DNA of 64,000 nucleotides from Nicotiana tabacum (lineage: Eukaryota > Streptophyta > Magnoliopsida > Solanales > Solanaceae): NCBI RefSeq assembly GCF_000715075.1, contig NC_134094.1, forward strand, positions 81,793,120 through 81,857,119. Reading direction: 5' to 3'. Both the position numbers and the translations under genes were made by a program. This document shows, one piece after another, positions 54,589 to 64,000 of this stretch. A model generated the notes under the pieces. It saw only the letters and a list, made by a program, of their open reading frames with translations, did no database searches and was not told the origin of the DNA. The stretch's first letter is position 1; each line of letters begins with the position of its first letter.

Positions 54589-57146
54589 CTAAGGACTAAA
54601 CTTCTTGGTCATCCTCAGGATCGGTCTCTTCTTCATCGGGCTCCCCCCATTCTCGGATCCTCTCTTGCTCCTATCATCATCATCATTGTCATCATCATCG
54701 TCATCGGAAACCAGAGCTTCAGCATCGGCTTCGAGCTCTTTGGGCCTTTTTATTTTTTCAGCAAGATCGAAACTACCAGCATGGATCTTCTCAAGGGTTT
54801 CCCTTCGGGATTGGCATTTAGCTAGTTCGGTGACCCGATGTACTCGAATATCGGCGGTCTCGACTGCCTCTCTTGCTTGGACCTGGGCAAGTTCAGCATC
54901 GGCCCGATAAACGGACACGAGTGCATCCGCATGGGCCTTTGCCTTCTCGGCATCAATTTTGGCCTTAGAAGGTACAGAGGTCAACCGAGCCTCAAGCTCC
55001 TCTATTCTTCTTACTTGAAACAAGCCTTTTTCCTTCATTTTTTGAAGTTGGGTTTCGGCTGATGATAAATGGGCTCGAGCAGTTTTTCTGCAGCAAAGCG
55101 GTCCATACCTTCTTTCCACTGCAAAGACTCCATTTTTATTACGTCGGCCTCCTCACGAAGCTTCCCGATCATCTCAATTTTTTGCTGCAGCTGTGAGACC
55201 GAAACATTAGCCATTGTTCCAGTATCAAGCCCATAGGCTTTCAAAAGTATCATTACCTGCTCAGACAAATCGGTTTGATCTCGGTAAGCCTTGGCCAACT
55301 CAGCACAAAGGTCTTTAATTTCCTCTTCTCTCTGCTCTAAGAGAAGTTTTAGGGAGTTGCTCTCATCAGTAACCCATTGAAGGTCGGCCTCGTATCGACG
55401 CAGCTCATTTTGAGACCGAGAACATGCTTCTCGATGAACTGTCGCTGCCTACAAAGAAACAAGGAACAAAGTTAATGAAAAGTAAACATAAATGTAGTAC
55501 CGGTAAAATAATTTTAAAAGCTTACCTGATTCAAAGCCTGCCGCACCTCGTGAAAAAAATCTGATTCATCACCAGTACCGGCAACGTCCTCGATACCGGT
55601 AAACAGGTCATGAAAGGGATCCTCTCCATCGTGAGGCCTGTCTAGATCGAGGGCCCCCAGAGCTTGGGCTTCCCTAATCACCCCAGCAGAAAAAGCTGGA
55701 AAGGTAGGCGAATCTTTGATTGTTGCTTCCCCAAATGAATCACTTGTAGCATTCTCTTCGATTCGAAGGGATTCGAGGGCCCCTTCAGTCATATCCCTAC
55801 TCGTTGGCTCCGATGAGATGCGTCTTCAATCTCCGATAATTCGGGGACTCTACCCAAATCTTTCTTCGGTATATCCTCAGTTCGAGGCGGAGCCTTGTGA
55901 AGCATCATCGATCCAGCTGCCGATGGGGCATCAGTGGTTCTCTTCGTTCGGGCCACCAGCGCGGACCCATCATTTTCTTCTTCTTCATCATCTTTATCCC
56001 TTAGACGCAGAACTGATTCCACGGTCAAAGGAATGATATTCTTGTTCTGCTTACGAGCCGTCCTCTTCTTCGGTTTTGGGTCTTCAGGAACGGGGGATTT
56101 TTTCCTTTTGTTTCCCTTCACATGTTTTAGGACAGAGGCCAAGATTTCTTCCTCGTTGGACAAAGGCCTCAAAACCGCGTCTTTACTCAAACCTGCATAT
56201 GGAAAATCTTAATAAAATATTTGAAAAACACCTCGTTCGAATTATCAAAGAGTACGAGAAAGGGGCTTACCATAATTTTTTGCCTCCCACCGACCCTTTG
56301 ACAAATCACGCCATGAGCGCTTGGCGTATGTGGAGGTCGAAACAAGAGCTCGTGCCCAGTTCTTAAGATCGGGAACTGTTCTGGGCATCCAGGGAACCGC
56401 TACATCACAAAAGGGGGAGTGTCGATGAGAAAAGAAATGAAAGAACAAAGTAGAAGTAACAGCAGGATCACACTTACGTTTCATATTCCACTCCTCGGAA
56501 AAGGGTATCTTTTCAGCCGAAATCAGGTCCGAAGTCCTCACTCGAACGAACCTGCTCATCCAACCCTAATGCATGTCCTCGTCAATGCTCGAGAACAGAG
56601 CCTTGGTAGCCCGACGCTGAAGTTTTATTAACCCTCCTCGAAAAAGTCGAGGACGGTACAATCGGATAAGGTGGTCGAGGGTGAACGACATCCCCTCGAT
56701 TTTGCTCACAAAATATCGGATCAGGATGACGATCCGCCACAAAGAAGGATGGACCTGGCCTAGGGTTACCTGGTATTGACGACAGAAGTCAATAATAACG
56801 GAATCGAGAGGACCTAAAGTGAAAGGGTAAGTATACACATTCAAAAACCCTTTCACGTAAGAAGTGATATCTTCGTCAGGGGTAGGAATCATTATTTCTT
56901 TTCACCCCAATTGCAATCCTTCCTTAGCTGTTTGAAGTGCTTCTCGGTTATCGAACACATGTACCTCGATACCGGCTCACACCGGCCAGGAACCGATGAA
57001 CCTTTACCGATCTTAAAATCTGAAGGAAGAACACACGCCCCGGGAACACATTCCTCAGGCCGTGGTTCTGTCGGTGTCTCATCGGCGGCACACTGTGAAG
57101 ATGAAGCCTTCTCTTTCTGAGGAATGATTTGTGATGTTTTCGCCAT
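54589..57146 (-). pseudogene. antisense gene of second Tat copy (aORF; Transposase_28-like), broken
   Basis: Same gene as at 35540-38062. Exon 1: 57146-56478; exon 2: 56399-56271; exon 3: 56192-55526; exon 4: 55448-54589. Introns of 78, 78 and 77 bp have GTAAGT/GTAAGC/GTAAGC donors and TAG/CAG/TAG acceptors, all intact here. Start codon present (MAKTS). Exon 1 carries TPDEDITSYVKGFLNVY, PLDSVIIDFCRQY and YRPRLFRGGL; exon 3 is Lys/Arg-rich then acidic (KPKKRTARKQNKN); exon 4 reads as a coiled coil with a terminal Asp run. Damage: a 1-bp loss near 56895, a stop near 56566-56568 and a 4-bp loss near 55085. The two copies thus share the gene structure but have different lesions, so the common ancestor was probably intact. 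Confidence 0.7.
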
Positions 57147-57509
57147 TTTCGAATTCAAAATTGAGGAATAGAAGAAAATGACAAAGATCTGGTAGAATTG
57201 AAGAGGGGCTTTTGGGAAATCACACACTTGCGGGTAAATCAGAAAATACGAAAAGGGACTTGGGAAGTTTAGAAGATTGAAGATGTAAAAGTATTAAATG
57301 GTAAGAGGGAGGATTATTTATAGGCTTAAGCAATGGCGGTTCAGTATCAGCGGTGGCCGACCGCCGCCTGACATACATTAAATGCCTTGAAAGACTAAGC
57401 TGACGAGACAGCTATCACATGCATCATGATCGAGCCCGATGGGGATGTCAGGTTATAATCCGATCAAGCCGTTAAAACATCATATCGTTTATCACCACAT
57501 TCTTTCTGA

Positions 57510-57526
57510 AAATTGAGGGGACTATC
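57510..57526 (+). promoter_or_regulatory. polypurine tract of second Tat copy
   Basis: AAATTGAGGGGACTATC directly before TGTATATGG at 57527. Absent from the first copy because of a deletion. Confidence 0.75.
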
Positions 57527-58245
57527 TGTATATGGTCGAAATAAATTTCGGCCTTCGCACGTCCGATCGAGTTCGAACGATAGTCGATCGAACTGAGACT
57601 CCAAAGAAGGAACAAACAAGCCTCGAATCCGAGGGGCCGATCCATGTCGAGTTGGACATCGTTTCGAGCTCTAGTCTAAATCGAACTATGACGCAGAGTA
57701 AAGCTATCATCCAGAGACCAACCAACATTGACCCCGAATCAATTCGAGAGCTCGAGTCAGAATCGAGCTCGAGCCAAGATCGAGAGTTCGAGTCAGAATC
57801 GAGCTCAAACCAGGATCGAAGGCTCAAGGCAAGATCGAGCTCACAGACAAAAGCCGTTGCAATCCCACTAGCGAGAATCTTGGCAGAAATTGTGGAAAAA
57901 CTGATTTATCATGGGTCTCCCACTGAGTATTTTTTATTATGCTTAGAGCAAGGTCCCTCTATTATAAAGGTTATGGTTATCATTTATGAAGGACAAGTTT
58001 TTTCTCAGGCTTACATTGTAATAAAAATACTATATTCTTCCACATAAAGAATCATTCTTTCGGATTTCTTAAATTGATTCTATTTGTTGAGTTCTACGAT
58101 TCATTATTCCTTATAACCTTATCTACTTCGCATTCTTTGCAGTCCATATTTATATTTCTATTTATCCTTACAATTTGTATTAAGTTACGCCACATATCTT
58201 TGGAACTACATATAAATTTAACTCTATCCATTTTTCGGGTAAACA
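57527..58245 (+). repeat. 3' LTR (719 bp) of second Tat element
   Basis: TGTATATGGTCGAAATAAAT to TTTTCGGGTAAACA, full length with TATAAAGG at 57963-57970 and the GAATCGAGCTCGAGCC repeats in its first half. Confidence 0.92.
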
Positions 58246-58250
58246 TTACT

Positions 58251-59268
58251 GCTCTATCACAATCTTTGTTGGTTATTCGAGAGCTTTAGTATCAACATAA
58301 AACCAAATTGTAGTTGTCTTTTAATGTATTATTTGCAAAATTCCTTTGTAAAAGGGTTATAAAGGAATTGATTCGATTATTCGAATAAAATCGATGTGAA
58401 TAGAAGGAATAAATTCTCGAATGCATATAGCTCTTTAAAAGGGCTCACTTTTTGGAGCACCACGGATAGCTACGAACGTCAGCTTATCACCAGAATCACT
58501 TCCAAAGCTTTTACTACTATTTTCCATTTTAGTTTCAGAAAAAGATTCAATTCCCTTCAATTTCTTTAACTTTCTATCACAACCTATTCACTTATTATTT
58601 TCCAAATTTTGTAATATTTATTCTCTACTCTTTATTTGATTCACTTTTAAGCTTTATGGACATCATCCATAGACCATAGTATAAGAGAAAGAAATAAAAG
58701 GTTATAATTGATATTAGAGAATATATCATATCATTTGTCTTTCATTAATCGTGTAAGGGTTTCTAAACTAATTTATAATAGTTTTAATTCACCCATTATC
58801 TTAAAGTTTGGGCTGGACATTCAAATTCTTTCACACAGTAACATGGTCAAACTTTACTAAATCGGATTTACAATTGTTTCCTCCCTACAAGTTCGATTGT
58901 AATTGACCTAAACGATTAATGATTGTCATGATACTGGCTTGACAATTTTCATAAATGGGATTATTTTGTTTTCCTTCTAAAATATATCTCCTCAGATATT
59001 GGTTTTATGCTATAAGAATATTGATTAGAAGATTATGCATATGGGTTAAGAATATTAGAAGATTATGTTTCACGGATGCTAAAGTTCCCAAGAAACTTGA
59101 CTCGGACTCCCTCTTTAAAGAATGAGAAGGATAAATAAGAAACCTTAAGTTTTCTAGAGAGGTTTTTAGTTTCTTTTTTAATAAATGACTAGACTACAAA
59201 TTATCAACCTTTTCTTTTCTATTTGCTAACCCATGGATTACATATCGTGGTATGATTGTGTGAAACGA
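58251..59268. other. AT-rich spacer without recognised gene
   Basis: About 1.0 kb between two insertions. No motif or open frame of note. Confidence 0.6.
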
Positions 59269-59273
59269 ATATT

Positions 59274-59999
59274 TGTTTACCTGAAAAACGGATAGAGTTG
59301 AATTTATATGTAGTTCTAAGTGTATGTGGTATAACTTGACACAAATCGTAAGAATAAATAGAAATATCGAGTGTTGACCGTGGAGAATGAAAAATAAGCA
59401 AAGTCAGAAAGAAGATGATTTATGGATTAAGCAAAATGAATCAATCTATGGAGCTAAAAAAGATAACTCTTCAATATAGGAGTGTATGATATCTTAGTTA
59501 CAATGTATGCCAATACTTGATGCCTTTACAAGAATATAGCCATCCCCTTCATAGTGGGGGAACCCTACTTTAGATATAATTAAAATACATAGTGGAAAAT
59601 CCATGATAAATCAGCTTTTTCCTAATTCCCACCGAGATTCTCTCCCTTAATGCGGCTGCAACGGCTCTTGTCTATGAGCTCTCAGTATTGGTCGGCTTCC
59701 AGTTTTAGAGCTCGATGCGGGTTTGAGCTTGATGCTGACTCGGGGTCCGGTAATGACTCGGGTTTGGTATTGGTTGACCTCTGGCCCTTAAGCTCGATTC
59801 CATCATATCTCATCATAGTTCGATTCGGACCCGAGCTCGATAATGACTTCGAGCTCGGTATTTGACCCGTTCCCGAAACTCGAAACTCGTTTGTGCCTTC
59901 TTCGGATCCCATCTCGATATTACGAAGACTTTCTTCGATCCCTTATATTTCCATCTCGATCAGACGTACGAAGGCCGAAATCAGTTTCGACCGTATACA
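59274..59999 (-). mobile_element. solo Tat LTR on minus strand (726 bp)
   Basis: On the plus strand TGTTTACCTGAAAAACGG to TTCGACCGTATACA, the reverse complement of a Tat LTR (TGTATACGGTCGAA ... GGTAAACA). Flanking 5 bp are ATATT on both sides (59269-59273 and 60000-60004). No interior, so it is the product of LTR-LTR recombination. Its GC-rich middle diverges from the other two copies, indicating a different subfamily. Confidence 0.9.
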
Positions 60000-60004
60000 A
60001 TATT

Positions 60005-60439
60005 CAACAAATTATATAACTGCCTCAAATCCTAATTAATTCATACACAATTTTACCTTAATGTATAAATTTGATGTAAATATTTGATGCGGCTGAATTT
60101 TTACCTCGTTGGTTGCATAATTATCAAATAAGTCTACGTATTTTGTTTCCTACCTCATCTAGTTTTACTGAAGTAGATGGTTCATATACTAAAAGAATTT
60201 CTCCTCCCTTAAGATGGGCTGTCATGACAAGGCATATTGAGGTGCAAGGAATAAATAGGAAGACATTGTTATATTATTATTCTTTTTTATTTCTCTTCAT
60301 TAATCGTTTAGGTCTTCTAAATAAATATCTGCTAGGAGTATAATTTATGACAAAAAGTATTATTCTTTATATTTAACATTTCTCTCCATTTAGATTAAAC
60401 TAATTATACCATAATTGATCAATGCTAAAAGCTTACTCA
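60005..60439. other. AT-rich spacer without recognised gene
   Basis: About 435 bp; the small open frame at 60113-60343 has no recognised domain. Confidence 0.5.
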
Positions 60440-61404
60440 TGTTGGGATTGAAAGTTGGTGAATGGGAAATGGAGGGAAGAAATGTGAAGGGAAAGTGAGT
60501 TGTTCCCTTATACTTTGCAAAGAGCAATTGTCCCTCATTGGTAGTAGAAAGAAAATAGAATGTGGTTATATTAAGAGAGCACTTCTCTTGGTGTTAAATG
60601 GGTTGGAAAGAAGGTAAGCCTCGCGCCGTCGTCGCTCGCTCGGTTTCGGCTTCCCGCCAGTTCCAACAGCCATGGTTATTTCTGAAAGGTTGTAATTTTT
60701 CAGAAACAGTGCCAGAAAATGGCTATAAATTCGCTTTGATCCTAGAATTTTTCCTTATGAAATTTTTTGAGCTTCTTCTTTTTCTTCTGCACAAAAAAAT
60801 TTCAGTGTGATTTAAAACCATTAAGTGATTCGCAGTTCACAAGCGTTTTAGGTACCGATACTCTGGTGAGTTAAATCGTTCTATTCTGGGAGGATAATAT
60901 TCCAACACCTCGGGTACTTAAAGGGAATAATTTTCTTAAGGACACATTGTGCATTCAGTGGGCTCGATTTTATTTTGAAATTTATTTTCAGATTATGTTT
61001 TGATTATTTCGAGATTCTACTTTACTTCTGATTTTCTGTTTTTGTTTTCTATTACAGAAAATTTATTGTTTCATAATATTGTAGTTAATATAGATTTGAT
61101 AACAATCTTAAGAAAATTAAATTTATACTTTAATATGTATTTTATTTTCTTGAGATTAAAACCATTGTAGTTTTTTACTCCTTCTGCATTTTTCTATTTA
61201 TGATTTGAACATATAAAAACTTCATCAGAGTATTAAAATTCAGAAACGATTTGAAGAATATAAAAACTTCATCGTTTTCTTGTGAAACAATATATAAAAA
61301 CTTCGGTTTTTATTTATTAAACGTACTATTTATTATTAATTACAGTACTGTTTACTATTTTATTTCTGCCATTAATTGAACTGTTATGTTGTTGACAGTA
61401 AGAA
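60440..61404 (+). mobile_element. probable 5' LTR and leader of a second copia element
   Basis: The stretch from TGTTGGGATTGAAAG (60440) includes TTGTCCCTCATTGG, GTGGTTATATTAAG, AAGCCTCGCGCCGTCGTCGC and AAGGACACATTGTGCATTCA, in the order I associate with the LTR and leader of a common Solanaceae copia family. It is directly followed by a copia gag. The partner LTR is not in the window, so the boundary between LTR and leader cannot be fixed. Confidence 0.55.
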
Positions 61405-62044
61405 ATGAAAATTGAAAATAGAAATCCTTCTGCAACTGTTGCGGCAACGACAATAGCCTCGTCAAGCCAAACTGCTGTGCCATCGGTCGAAAAACCGGAG
61501 AATATTTTTGGAGCCAACTTCAAAGGATGGCAGCAAATAGTATTATTTTGGCTTACCATGCTTGGTATATATAAATTCACCAGTGAAGACCCTCCAGTGT
61601 TTGCCGCTGACATGCCAGATAATGAAAAGTTTATGATTGTTGAGACATAGAAACATGCAGTTTTTCTTTGCAAATGCTACATCCTAAGTGCTTTGGGGGA
61701 TGATTTGTACAATGTCTACAGTACTATGAATACTTCGAAAGAATTGTGGGATGTACTTGAGAAGAAGTACAAGACTGAAGATGCGTGCTTGAAAAAGTTT
61801 GTGGTTGCCAAGTTTCTAGACTATAAAATGATAGATAGCAAAACTGTTGGAACCCAAGTTCAAGAGTTTCAACTTATTTTTCACGACCTTATTACTGAAG
61901 GTATGATAGTGAATAAAGCATTTCAAGTGGCTACAATGATTGAAAAGTTATCTCCTTCGTGGAGAGATTTCAAAAATTATCTAACGTACAAGCGCAAAGA
62001 AATGAAGTTGGAAGATCTTGTGATTCGTCTTAAGATTGAGGAAG
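61405..62044 (+). pseudogene. gag: gag of a second copia element, cut by an LTR insertion
   Basis: Begins MKIENRNPSATVAA at 61405 and carries the copia Gag (UBN2-type) core: KPENIFGANFKGWQQIVLFWL, ALGDDLYNVYSTMNTSKELW, EKKYKTEDACLKKFVVAKFLDYKM and RKEMKLEDLVIRLKIEE. One in-frame stop (TAG 61648-61650) stands where the family has a Trp codon, likely a G-to-A change. At 62045 homology ends and a long minus-sense LTR begins; the open frame runs on for ~20 codons into that LTR by chance and stops at 62110-62112. The knuckle, protease and rest of pol are not in the window. Confidence 0.88.
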
Positions 62045-64000
62045 TGTCACGATACAAAATTCATAAAGGTTGTGATGGTGCCGGACTCCACTGTCAGGCA
62101 AGCCAACAATAAATACTTAATTAGGTTCCCATTTTGTTACTTTTGAAATCATATTTTCCTTCAATTAAATAGCAAAAGATGGAGTTTACAAAGTAAATAA
62201 TAATATTTTCAACAATTTCAATACAAGACAACCCATAATCACCCCAAAATCCGGTGTCACAAGTGCATGAGCATCAACTAGAAAGATAAATAAAATACAA
62301 CACACGTCCAGAATACAAATTAGACAGGAAAATACATAAGTAACTCTGAAGGGGATTCTGCTGGCTGCGGATCATAGATGAGAATGCAGCTCACCTAAGT
62401 CTCTGCATTTAACCACACCTCTGCGCCCGCCAGGCTGCTAGTTATATATGCACCTGCACAAAAATATGCAGCAAGTATAGTATGAGTAGGAAAATCAACG
62501 TGTACCCACTAAGTATCCCGCCTAACCCCGAAGAAGTAGTGACAAGGGGTTGACTTCGACACTTACTAGTGGTGCAATAATATCAGGTACAGTAAAGAAG
62601 TGAATGAATATGAGACAAAGTAAATATATGAAACAAACAAGTATAAAATATGTAGTACAATTTTCTTCTTCACAATTTACTCAAGCTCTCAACTAGCAAG
62701 TTCCCTCCGTAATCGGAGCATATATATAGATATAGTAGATTTCATCAAAGAGGTTGTCATTATCTAAATCAGGGAAAAACCTTCAGATACACTGACTTCT
62801 TGCCAAACGTTACGCACGATTCCATGAGGATAATATATATAGAAAATGCCGAGGCGTACGGCCCGATCTAACATAAAAGTAAACTGTGCATTGCCGAGGG
62901 TCGAACGACGCGAACCATAGATGCATCTATTAACCTGCTGAGGCGAACGGCCCACTCCCATGAGAGTGTGGTACATAAATCCTGCCGAGCCGAATGACCC
63001 AATCCCATAAGAGTAGTAGAAGGAAATACCCTACTCGCGAATCATACATGCGACGTGGTCAAATATAAATTTAAGGAATCTCCCCGCTCACGGATCATAC
63101 TTGTGACGCGGTCAAATATAAATTTAACATTAAATCATATCTCTTTCTTGATTCTTTTTAAAATAAGGGAAATTCAGCTTGTAGCTTTATAAGGAAATTA
63201 CCCTGCTTGCGAAATATACATGCGACGCGGTTACACATAGATTTCTTAAGCTATTATAGCATTACTCGATCCTTTTCAAAATTACGAAGTTCAAACGAAC
63301 CCTTTTAAATCTTACGTCCTTCAATTTCAACTCCTTTCAACAACATTTAATAAGCAAACTCAATCTCGCTCCCTCTCAAGGCAGACAATAAACATAAATC
63401 AATAACAATATCAACAAGGCATGATATGAGCCTAAAACTACCCGGACATAGGCATAGCTAGTAGTTATGTACGGACTCTCATCACCTCGTGCGTATGTAG
63501 CCCCCACAAATAGAAACACACAATAATTTAGTTCACCTATAGAGTTAATTCCCTCTTACAAGGTTAGAAAGGAGACATACCTCGCTCCGAAATTTCATAA
63601 CCGGTTCCAAAGCCTTTCTTACACTTCAAATCAACGTCCGTCGCTCTGAAACTAGTCAAATAAGTTGCAACCCAATCAAAATATGCGCTAATACTCATAA
63701 TTAATCAATTTATAACCATTTCTTACTCCGCTCAAAAAATTGATAAAGCAACCCTCGGGCCCACGTACCCGGATTCCAAAATTTTTTGAAGATAAACTTT
63801 ACCCATAACCTCACGAACTCAAATATATAGTTCATTTCCAATTCCATGCCCAAATTCGTGGTCAAAATTCACAAATACTAAATTCTAGGTTTTCCTCTTT
63901 AAATCCCAAATTTATACAAATTTTCATGTCTAAATCCATACCAAATCCAAGTATTTAACTTGAAATAGGTGGGAATACCTTACCTTGACATAGATAACGA
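62045..64000 (-). mobile_element. long minus-sense LTR inserted in copia gag, runs off window
   Basis: Starts TGTCACGATACAAAATTC, followed by GTTGTGATGGTGCC and CAGGCAAGCCAAC, matching the start of the 10060 LTR. Continues with CCCAAAATCCGGTGTCAC...GTGCATGAGCATC, the stem-loop 62524-62551, a variable zone (62840-63235) and the CTCACGAACTC-type later part. The five bases before it are GGAAG, but the right end lies outside, so the duplication cannot be tested. Since it cuts gag, it is younger than that copia copy. Confidence 0.8.
62840..63235. repeat. variable LTR zone with GCGACGYGGTCAAATATAAATT repeats
   Basis: Short imperfect units near 63048, 63105 and 63222 share GATCATAC(A/T)TG(C/T)GACGCGGT and AAATATAAATTTAA; a second word GCCGAG(G/C)CG(A/T)A occurs near 62849, 62937 and 62983. 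Confidence 0.6.

Larger units (their letters stand above)
51954..58245 (+). mobile_element. second Tat-lineage element, gag-pol deleted
   Basis: Bounded by exact TTACT duplications (51949-51953 and 58246-58250). The 5' LTR (51954-52612) is joined directly to the last ~70 codons of pol, so the LTR end, primer site, gag, protease, RT, both RNases H and most of integrase are missing. What remains is the pol tail, 3' region with ~11 repeat units, antisense gene, polypurine tract and full 3' LTR (57527-58245). The joint shares AAG between LTR and pol, suggesting a short-homology deletion. It is the same family as the 28157 element. Confidence 0.92.

Overview
This window is intergenic, transposon-dense plant nuclear DNA with no intact host gene, rRNA or tRNA that I can support. 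The mixture of long chromovirus-type LTRs, Tat-lineage Ty3/gypsy elements with an antisense gene, a Sirevirus-like copia element and Solanaceae-style repeat motifs suggests a eudicot, most likely Solanaceae and perhaps Nicotiana. That assignment is inference from familiar repeat texture, not a database match. Nearly all coding capacity belongs to retrotransposons broken by stops, frameshifts or deletions.

Layout. (1) 1-8377: a plus-strand Tekay/Del-like chromovirus derivative. It has the end of its 5' LTR (1-2039), a short decayed interior with gag zinc-knuckle and chromodomain remnants, and a complete 3.1 kb 3' LTR (5271-8377). (2) 8378-18751: a nested stack. A minus-strand element has non-coding interior 8378-10059, a tRNA-Met-type primer site at 10043-10059 and an LTR from 10060. 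That LTR is split at 13355-17862 by another TG...CA element (target duplication ATACG), which is itself split by a third LTR (14443-17353). The whole stack lies inside an older plus-sense LTR whose tail is 18127-18751. (3) 19577-27361: a non-autonomous Mutator-like DNA transposon with long terminal inverted repeats and a 9-bp target duplication. It is split by a 3.7 kb minus-sense solo LTR (20030-26664, duplication GTTAT), which is split by a 2.9 kb plus-sense solo LTR (22520-25412, duplication ACTCA). (4) 28157-38978: a near-complete Tat-lineage Ty3/gypsy element (duplication CTATT) with gag, protease, RT, two RNase H domains, integrase, a 100-bp tandem-repeat 3' region and a minus-strand intron-containing extra gene. 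(5) 39652-49149: a minus-strand copia element (duplication GTAAG) with a gag-pol pseudogene, an extra 3' ORF, a long hairpin in each LTR and a recurrent short palindrome. (6) 51622-51797: a hAT-like MITE. (7) 51954-58245: a second Tat copy (duplication TTACT) that has lost gag and almost all of pol but keeps the repeats and the antisense gene. (8) 59274-59999: a solo Tat LTR (duplication ATATT). (9) 60440-62044: the 5' end of another copia element, cut inside gag by a further long minus-sense LTR that runs off the window (62045-64000).

The gaps between elements (18752-19576, 27362-28151, 38984-39646, 49155-51613, 58251-59268, 60005-60439) are AT-rich DNA in which I recognise no gene.

The most interesting signals are the antisense gene shared by both Tat copies with conserved intron positions; the perfect 48-bp inverted repeat in the copia LTR together with a GGAACCAGGTTCC-like palindrome repeated through that element; and a short stem-loop with an invariant loop, apparently supported by compensatory changes, in six members of the long-LTR family.
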